Positions 1-4,078 of a DNA stretch of 5,661 nt are shown here, piece by piece. Made by a program: the position numbers and the translations under genes. How positions within the stretch are numbered: position 1 is the stretch's first letter; each line of letters begins with the position of its first letter. The DNA comes from CAKOSP01 sp964370755 (GTDB lineage Bacteria; Bacillota_I; Bacilli_A; RF39; UBA660), in assembly GCA_964370755.1 (NCBI GenBank), contig CAYJKL010000039.1, positions 1 to 5,661 on the forward strand, read 5' to 3'. The notes under the pieces are model-generated. The model made no database searches. It was not told where the DNA came from and worked only from the letters and a program-made list of their open reading frames with translations.

Positions 1-49
1 TTTTACTTAGCAAAGATCTCTATAAAGTTTTTATGGAGGTGTTTTATTA

Positions 50-2086
50 ATGGAAAAAAACTTTGAAGAAGAAAAATTATATCTTGATGATACTACTAAA
101 AAAATTGGTTTAGTAAGTGAAAATACTAAACTAAGATTAAACCGTTTACCTAGTATGTATAAAGATAATCCTTTTCAACTTGCTGATTTAATTTATAGAG
201 AAGAGCTTAAATTAAAACTTTTAAATGTATCTAAAGAAAAACCTTATTTTGCACGTATTGATTTTAAATCTAAAAATGGAATTTTAGATAAGTGTTATAT
301 AGGTAAGGTTGGAATAAGTGATTCAGATAATAATATTATTACTGTTGACTGGAGAGCACCGATTGCTTCTATATATTATGACTCTAATATAGGAGATGCA
401 AGTTATAATGCTCCAGAAGGTGTTATAAATGGTAACCTTGTTATTAAAAGACAATTTGATATTGAAAATGGAAAGCTTATTTCATTTAATGATGTAGATA
501 CGGTATCTAATGATGAGATACTTAAACCTTATTTAAATGCTAGTGCTGATAATAGACTTAAAAATATTGTTTCAACTATTCAAAAAGAGCAAAATGATAT
601 TATTAGAGAAAAAATAAGTAAAAATATTATTGTTCAAGGTGTTGCTGGATCAGGAAAAACCACTGTTGCTCTTCATAGAGTTGCATACCTTGTTTATAAT
701 AATATTGATTTTATTAAACCAAGTCAGTATTTAGTAATTGGACCAAATAAATTTTTTGTAAATTATATTTCTGGAGTGTTACCTGATTTAGATGTAAATG
801 GCGTATCACAACTTACTTTTGATGAAATAGTTAGTAAAGTATTAAATACTTCCATTAAACTAGATAGTGATACTGAGAAAATAAAAAAATACATAAATGA
901 TGAAAATGTATTAGAGTTTTCTAAGTTTAGAACATCTTTAAAATTTAAGAACTTAATAGATGAGTATTTAATTAAGTATAATGAAGATATTTTTAAGTTT
1001 CGTGATCTAAGAGTGGGTAATCTACTTATTGCTAGCAGTGATGAGTTAACTAAGATATATTCAAGGTGTGAAGGTAGTGATGAAGTACTTAGTAAAAGAC
1101 TTGAAAAATTTTATTTAAATTTTAGCAAATATATTGCTTTAAACAAAACTAAACTTTTATTTAAAGCAAGAGAAACTTTAGATAAAAAAATTATTAAAGA
1201 AGTTAGTAATAACTGCGCTAATATTATAAAAAGTTATTTTAAAGATGCTAGAGTAAATGTTCTTAGTTTATATATTAAAATATTAAGTGAAAAGACAAAT
1301 GTTTCTAAAGAACATTTAACTAATTTAAGAAAAAAGAAAATTTCTTTTGAAGATTTAGCTGGACTTTTATATTTACATTATAGATTTTATGGTAATAGTG
1401 GTTTTTCAGAATATAGACATACTGTAATAGATGAAGCACAAGACTTTGGAGAATTTAATTTTTTTGTTTTATCTAAATTAATGCCAAAATCTACTTTTAG
1501 TATTTTTGGAGATTTATCTCAGTCAATATATGAGTATAGAGCAGTGTCTTCTTGGGAAGATGTATCGCTTCCTAAAATAGAAACTAAGTATATGACTAAG
1601 AGTTACCGTACTACTACCGAGATTATGAATGAAGCTAATAAGATTTTAAAACATATTGGTGATAACCTTGCAGAACCTGTTATAAGGCATGGAGAAGAAG
1701 TTGCATACGAAAAATGTAGTAATATACTAAAGAGTACTTTAACTGTTCTAAATGGGTATTTAAAAAAAGATTTTAACTCTATAGCTGTTATTTGTAAGAA
1801 TGAAGAAAGTGCTACTAAAGTTTATGACTTTTTAAAAGATGAAGGTATTATTTGTAATTTAATTACTGGAGATGATACCACTTATAGTGGGGGTGTATGT
1901 GTTATTACTAGTTACCTTGCTAAAGGACTTGAGTTTGATGGTGTTATTATAGCTGGCGCTGATAGTGATATATATAATGAAAATAAAAAAATTGAGATGA
2001 AGCTTTTATATGTTGCCTTTACAAGGGCGCTACATAAACTTACTGTTTTATATGAAAATGATTTAGTAAGTTTTTTGGAGAATTAA
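50..2086 (+). CDS. helD: HelD-type RNA polymerase recycling helicase-like ATPase (UvrD/SF1 family)
   Basis: Superfamily 1 NTPase of the HelD family. Known members are not true DNA helicases: they bind RNA polymerase and release stalled or post-termination enzyme from nucleic acid. The N-terminal 65 residues are a charged helical hairpin. The HelD-specific domain follows, with YFARIDF at 66-72 and DWRAPI from D100. Visible SF1 motifs are Walker A GVAGSGKTT at 197-205 (K203), Walker B DEAQD at 461-465, GDLSQSI from 487, SYRT at 518-521, KGLEFD at 625-630 and YVAFTRA from 654 (arginine finger R659). About 170 residues (roughly 265-435) of helical, weakly conserved sequence interrupt domain 1A, where HelD carries its main-channel arm. 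From memory, B. subtilis HelD is about 774 aa, so this 678-aa form is short, mainly in the N-terminal secondary-channel arm. The start follows GGAGGTG (35-41) at 8-nt spacing. The downstream Gre-like gene begins one base after the stop. UvrD/PcrA/Rep is excluded by the N-terminal domain. Confidence 0.93.
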   Translation: MEKNFEEEKLYLDDTTKKIGLVSENTKLRLNRLPSMYKDNPFQLADLIYREELKLKLLNVSKEKPYFARIDFKSKNGILDKCYIGKVGISDSDNNIITVDWRAPIASIYYDSNIGDASYNAPEGVINGNLVIKRQFDIENGKLISFNDVDTVSNDEILKPYLNASADNRLKNIVSTIQKEQNDIIREKISKNIIVQGVAGSGKTTVALHRVAYLVYNNIDFIKPSQYLVIGPNKFFVNYISGVLPDLDVNGVSQLTFDEIVSKVLNTSIKLDSDTEKIKKYINDENVLEFSKFRTSLKFKNLIDEYLIKYNEDIFKFRDLRVGNLLIASSDELTKIYSRCEGSDEVLSKRLEKFYLNFSKYIALNKTKLLFKARETLDKKIIKEVSNNCANIIKSYFKDARVNVLSLYIKILSEKTNVSKEHLTNLRKKKISFEDLAGLLYLHYRFYGNSGFSEYRHTVIDEAQDFGEFNFFVLSKLMPKSTFSIFGDLSQSIYEYRAVSSWEDVSLPKIETKYMTKSYRTTTEIMNEANKILKHIGDNLAEPVIRHGEEVAYEKCSNILKSTLTVLNGYLKKDFNSIAVICKNEESATKVYDFLKDEGIICNLITGDDTTYSGGVCVITSYLAKGLEFDGVIIAGADSDIYNENKKIEMKLLYVAFTRALHKLTVLYENDLVSFLEN

Positions 2087-2087
2087 G

Positions 2088-2552
2088 ATGGATTATGTTT
2101 ATGTAGCGAAGGATGGTGCTTTGCAGTATGAAAATTTAATCGAAGAAATAAATGATAAAATAAATAAAAATAATAAAGAAAAGGCACTTGCTATGGCTGA
2201 TGCTCCTGGTGATGGCTGGCATGATAACTTTGCTGCAGAAGATGCTGCTAGAGTAGAGAAAATGCTTATTGAAGAAAAAAATAATTTACTGAAAATGAAG
2301 ATGTATTTAAAATTAGTAGATAATGATATTGTTTTAGATGCTGTAAATATAAACTCTAAAGTAGTAGTAGAGTTTGATGATGGACTAGAGGAAATAATTT
2401 TAACTGGTAAGTTTAGACCTATCTGTGATAATGAAGTTACTTTAAATAGTGAAGTAGGTAAGGCTATATACCATAAGAAGAAAGGCGATAAAGTATCTTA
2501 CTTTGTAGGTGAAAAAGAGATTAATGTTTGTATAAAAGAGATATCTAGTTAA
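2088..2552 (+). CDS. GreA/GreB-fold transcription factor with divergent tip
   Basis: Gre-like protein of 154 aa, close to GreA length (about 158). Residues 10-80 look like the N-terminal antiparallel coiled coil that Gre factors insert into the RNA polymerase secondary channel. Residues 85-154 resemble the C-terminal FKBP-like domain, including SEVGKAI (121-127), the counterpart of GreA SPLGRAL, and KKGDKV just after it. The coil tip reads GDGWHDNFAAEDAAR from G41. In GreA the equivalent stretch is GDLSENAEYDAAK, whose acidic D and E assist transcript cleavage. Here the acids are D42 and D46, four apart instead of three, with a tryptophan and histidine between. It may still bind Mg2+, or may instead act as a non-cleaving secondary-channel factor. 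The ATG lies one base after the helD stop, and its SD (GGAG, 2077-2080) is inside helD, so translation is probably coupled. It is unlikely to be the cell's main GreA. Family confidence is high; the exact activity is not known. Confidence 0.85.
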   Translation: MDYVYVAKDGALQYENLIEEINDKINKNNKEKALAMADAPGDGWHDNFAAEDAARVEKMLIEEKNNLLKMKMYLKLVDNDIVLDAVNINSKVVVEFDDGLEEIILTGKFRPICDNEVTLNSEVGKAIYHKKKGDKVSYFVGEKEINVCIKEISS

Positions 2553-2559
2553 TTTTCTT

Positions 2560-2595
2560 TGTCGAATTTTGATAACGTTTGTCGAAAGTGTTGAA
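2560..2595 (+). promoter_or_regulatory. Tandem Spo0A-box-like operator upstream of rpn
   Basis: The heptamer TGTCGAA occurs perfectly at 2560-2566 and 2580-2586, exactly 20 bp (two helical turns) apart. Both copies sit in a longer match TTTGTCGAA (2558-2566 and 2578-2586). A degenerate copy, TTTGATAACG, lies midway at 2568-2577. A 6/7 match, TGTTGAA (2589-2595), overlaps the -35 hexamer of the rpn promoter. TGTCGAA is the established 0A box bound by Spo0A, the master regulator of sporulation initiation. If transcription starts near 2625, the second perfect box falls at about -45 to -39, a typical activator position. The repeats are directly visible. Assigning them to Spo0A is inference and needs an organism that has Spo0A; another response regulator could use them. 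Confidence 0.5.
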
Positions 2596-2618
2596 ATATA
2601 TTATTCAGTCTTTATAAT
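2591..2618 (+). promoter_or_regulatory. Sigma-A-type promoter for the rpn gene
   Basis: A -35 hexamer TTGAAA (2591-2596) and a perfect -10 TATAAT (2613-2618) are separated by 16 bp, one short of the optimum. The predicted start is near 2625, shortly before the rpn SD at 2631. This implies that rpn is transcribed independently of the helD/gre unit. The match is strong even allowing for the A/T-rich background. No terminator is visible between the gre-like stop and this promoter, so readthrough from upstream is also possible. Confidence 0.7.
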
Positions 2619-2620
2619 AC

Positions 2621-2639
2621 AGTCCTTGAAGGGAGGACT
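2621..2639 (+). promoter_or_regulatory. Possible SD-masking hairpin in the rpn leader
   Basis: AGTCC (2621-2625) is complementary to GGACT (2635-2639), leaving a 9-nt loop that contains most of the SD. The last two Gs of GGGAGG would lie in the stem. Five pairs give only a weak hairpin. If transcription from the local promoter starts near 2625, that mRNA loses the 5' arm, so masking would apply only to readthrough RNA from the helD/gre unit. This is inference from the sequence only. Confidence 0.25.
2631..2636 (+). promoter_or_regulatory. Shine-Dalgarno that fixes the rpn start at 2644
   Basis: GGGAGG lies 7 nt before the ATG at 2644. The longer reading from TTG at 2569 has no SD, would put 25 non-conserved residues in front of the nuclease domain, and would translate straight through the promoter. 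The ATG at 2644 is therefore the start. Confidence 0.85.
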
Positions 2640-2643
2640 TCTG

Positions 2644-3495
2644 ATGAGAGAGAAAAAAGAAATATGTCTTACGATGGATATAGTTTTTAAAATATTTTTT
2701 AAAACTGAAGTAAAATACTTAGCACTTATTCTTAGTAATATATTAAATGAGGATATACAAGATGAAGGTATTATTTTTTTAGATAAAGAAGAAGAAGGTG
2801 ATACTACTTATGATAAAGTTTGTGTTTTAGATTTGAAAGTAAAACTTAGTAGTGGAGAACTTGTATATATAGAGATGCAAAGTTCTAAAGAAGAGCATTT
2901 ACATGAAAGAATGGAATATTATGTATCTAGAACAATTTCTAAGCAGTTGCAAAAAGGTGAAGGGTATGGGGGTATCAAAAAGGTTTACGGAATATTTTTC
3001 TTAAATTATAAAAATGATGAGTTTAATCAGTTATTTACAACTATTAAAGAATATGCTAATATAAAAGGGAAAGAAGTTAAAAGACTTAGAGAGAAACATA
3101 TCATTAATTTAAGACATCTAGAAAATAATACGATCTTCGGTAAAGATATGATGAATTTCCTTAAGTTTATGACTTTATCTAAGGAAAGGGATAGAAAGAA
3201 GATGGCGATTAGTGATGAAAGATTAAAAGAAGCTTATGAAGCAATGGAAAAAATTAATTCTGACCCAATAGTTGAAGAATTCATCTGGGCAAAAGAAAAT
3301 GAAGAGCGTCAAAAAAATGATCAAATAAATGCCGCTAAGAAAATTGCAATGGAAGAAGGTCATGCTAAAGGTCATGCTGAAGGTAAACTAGAAGAAAAGA
3401 AAAATATTGCTAGAAATATGAAACTTAATAATTGTGATATCAATTTAATTATTGTTGCTACTGGTTTAACAGAAAAAGAAATTAATGAATTGTAA
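2644..3495 (+). CDS. Rpn-family recombination-promoting nuclease / PD-(D/E)XK 'putative transposase'
   Basis: Protein of 283 aa from the SD-supported ATG. The N-terminus (MDIVFKIFF from residue 11, then a helix ending SNILN) is the usual opening of this family. The nuclease core follows, with D63 in VLDLKV and a strand ending IEMQ (E77, Q79), the D...ExQ version of the PD-(D/E)XK site. The segment from about 86 (HERMEYY) to 120 (GIFFLN) matches the core's later helix and strand. The C-terminal third is charged and helical, with a repeated GHAK/GHAE unit near 239-246 and a final ATGLTEKEI helix, both typical of Rpn tails. Rpn proteins are DNA endonucleases related to transposase-like families. 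In E. coli they work as toxins against phage, held in check by a C-terminal fragment (RpnS) translated from within the gene. No terminal repeats mark it as an inserted element here. It is flanked by its own promoter and an intergenic gap, so it is likely a single-gene unit. The active-site residues appear intact. Confidence 0.9.
   Translation: MREKKEICLTMDIVFKIFFKTEVKYLALILSNILNEDIQDEGIIFLDKEEEGDTTYDKVCVLDLKVKLSSGELVYIEMQSSKEEHLHERMEYYVSRTISKQLQKGEGYGGIKKVYGIFFLNYKNDEFNQLFTTIKEYANIKGKEVKRLREKHIINLRHLENNTIFGKDMMNFLKFMTLSKERDRKKMAISDERLKEAYEAMEKINSDPIVEEFIWAKENEERQKNDQINAAKKIAMEEGHAKGHAEGKLEEKKNIARNMKLNNCDINLIIVATGLTEKEINEL
3202..3495 (+). CDS. Possible intragenic RpnS-type antitoxin (C-terminal part of Rpn)
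   Basis: An in-frame ATG (M187 of the long protein) would give a 97-aa C-terminal protein. It starts with MAISDERLK just after the nuclease domain and contains the GHAK/GHAE repeat and the terminal helices. The purine-rich AAGGAAAGGG (3181-3190) precedes it, with AAAGGG 11 nt from the ATG, a longish but usable spacing. Separately translated C-terminal fragments that inhibit the full-length toxin are established for E. coli rpn genes. That this start is used here is inference. The alternative in-frame ATGs at 3244 (83 aa) and 3349 (48 aa) have poorer SD sequences. Confidence 0.3.
   Translation: MAISDERLKEAYEAMEKINSDPIVEEFIWAKENEERQKNDQINAAKKIAMEEGHAKGHAEGKLEEKKNIARNMKLNNCDINLIIVATGLTEKEINEL
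3358..3381 (+). repeat. Two-copy 12-bp in-frame tandem repeat in the rpn tail
   Basis: GGTCATGCTAAA (3358-3369) is followed directly by GGTCATGCTGAA (3370-3381), one base different, and then by a partial GGTAAA. It encodes GHAK-GHAE-GK. In known RpnS structures a dimerisation helix carries four-residue repeats whose copy number differs between strains, so this is probably the same kind of length-variable site. Confidence 0.75.
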
Positions 3496-3565
3496 AAATG
3501 TTGATTAAATTGTGAAAAGTGATTCTAAGGAGTTGCTTTTTATATAGTTGAGATATAACTAAGTA

Positions 3566-3594
3566 TTGAGAAAAACATTATTGAGTGATATGAA
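3566..3594 (+). promoter_or_regulatory. Candidate promoter for the Nudix gene
   Basis: TTGAGA (3566-3571), a 17-bp spacer and TATGAA (3589-3594) fit a sigma-A promoter. TG at 3586-3587 gives an extended -10 (TGATATGAA). Each hexamer is imperfect and the region is A/T-rich, so this is only plausible. Transcription would begin near 3601, giving a short leader that contains the SD. Confidence 0.4.
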
Positions 3595-3610
3595 ATAATT
3601 AGAGATGTTT

Positions 3611-3617
3611 GAGGAGG
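3611..3617 (+). promoter_or_regulatory. Shine-Dalgarno that fixes the Nudix start at 3623
   Basis: GAGGAGG lies 5 nt before the ATG at 3623. The earlier in-frame ATG at 3605 has no SD and would place this one inside the coding region, so the six extra residues are probably not made. Confidence 0.75.
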
Positions 3618-3622
3618 ATGAA

Positions 3623-4030
3623 ATGAAAAAAGATAAATCGTATGGGGCTATAGTTATTAAAGATAACTGTGTGCTTTTAGTAAAACATAAAAGGGGACAC
3701 TGGGGACTACCTAAAGGTCATAAGGAAAATGATGAAACTGATATAGAGACTGCTATAAGAGAAGTTAAAGAAGAAACTAATGTTGACATAGAAATTATAA
3801 GTGATAAGTTTTTTGTTGAAAGTTATACTATGGATAATGGTGTAGAAAAAGATGTTATTTATTATATTGCTAAACCAGTTAGTGATAACTTAGTTAACCA
3901 AGAAGAAGAAATTAGTATAGTTGAGTATATGCCTTATAAAAATGTTGAAAGCATTATAGATTATGATGATGCAAAAGAGTTTTGGCGTAGTGTTGTAAGA
4001 GAATTACTTGAAAATGGCTTTTTTGAGTAG
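3623..4030 (+). CDS. Nudix hydrolase, Ap4A hydrolase-like
   Basis: Small cytoplasmic pyrophosphohydrolase of 135 aa. The Nudix box runs from G32 to V54: G32, E38, R46-E47, V48, E50-E51, V54, matching Gx5Ex7REUxEExGU except that N53 replaces the last glycine. The catalytic glutamates (E47, E50, E51), which bind Mg2+, are present. The N-terminal strand YGAIVIK and the HWGLPKGH stretch leading into the box (26-33) resemble asymmetric bis(5'-nucleosyl)-tetraphosphatases (NUDT2/Ap4A hydrolases), which split Ap4A into ATP and AMP. The substrate is inferred from this resemblance; related Nudix enzymes act on other nucleotides or on capped RNA. The start at 3623 follows GAGGAGG; the ATG at 3605 is less likely. 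Its last codons form part of a terminator-like hairpin, so it is probably transcribed separately from the ABC-F gene. Confidence 0.88.
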   Translation: MKKDKSYGAIVIKDNCVLLVKHKRGHWGLPKGHKENDETDIETAIREVKEETNVDIEIISDKFFVESYTMDNGVEKDVIYYIAKPVSDNLVNQEEEISIVEYMPYKNVESIIDYDDAKEFWRSVVRELLENGFFE

Positions 4031-4039
4031 TTTTTTTTT
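4002..4039 (+). terminator. Intrinsic terminator overlapping the end of the Nudix gene
   Basis: Bases 4002-4014 can pair with 4020-4032 (13 pairs, three of them G-T wobbles) around the 5-nt loop TGGCT. A run of nine T follows the stop codon (4031-4039). The stem includes the Nudix stop codon. It is A/T-rich and so modest in strength, but the position and T-tract fit a Rho-independent terminator. Confidence 0.5.
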
Positions 4040-4047
4040 GTTATTTA

Positions 4048-4056
4048 TGGTAAAAT
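4048..4056 (+). promoter_or_regulatory. Extended -10 promoter for the ABC-F gene
   Basis: TGGTAAAAT has the TGn extension plus a 5/6 match to TATAAT, just after the Nudix terminator. No good -35 is seen at the right distance (the T-tract lies there), as is usual for extended -10 promoters. The start would be near 4063, leaving a leader of about 16 nt with GGAGG at 4067-4071, 7 nt before the ATG. Confidence 0.5.
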
Positions 4057-4078
4057 TATTTAGTTCGGAGGAAAATTT

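Larger units (their letters stand above)
3496..3622 (+). other. Intergenic region between rpn and the Nudix gene
   Basis: This gap is 127 nt long and contains no gene. AAGGAG at 3527-3532 looks like an SD but has no start codon at a workable distance. The 5-bp inverted repeat TAGTT/AACTA (3545-3549, 3557-3561) is weak and has no T-tract after it. No convincing terminator for rpn is visible, so its transcript may run into the Nudix gene. Confidence 0.5.

Noticed and set aside
21..26. TATAAA as a -10 element for the helD operon
   Set aside because: Any -35 would fall at or beyond the window edge, and the predicted RNA would begin almost on the SD. It may be a promoter but cannot be supported from what is visible.
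2569..2643. N-terminal extension of the Rpn protein from a TTG start
   Set aside because: There is no SD before the TTG, the reading crosses a near-consensus promoter and the TGTCGAA repeats, and a strong SD precedes the ATG at 2644.
2644..3495. Rpn gene as an active insertion element, as suggested by the 'putative transposase' family name
   Set aside because: No terminal inverted repeats or target duplications were seen at its edges. Rpn-family genes are usually single genes, and the name reflects distant homology.
3527..3532. AAGGAG as the SD of a small gene between rpn and Nudix
   Set aside because: No ATG, GTG or TTG lies at workable spacing, and the frames after it stop at once.
3545..3561. 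TAGTT/AACTA inverted repeat as the rpn terminator
   Set aside because: It is only five mostly A-T pairs and no T-tract follows.
3605..3622. Earlier ATG for the Nudix protein
   Set aside because: It lacks an SD; GAGGAGG lies between it and the better ATG at 3623.
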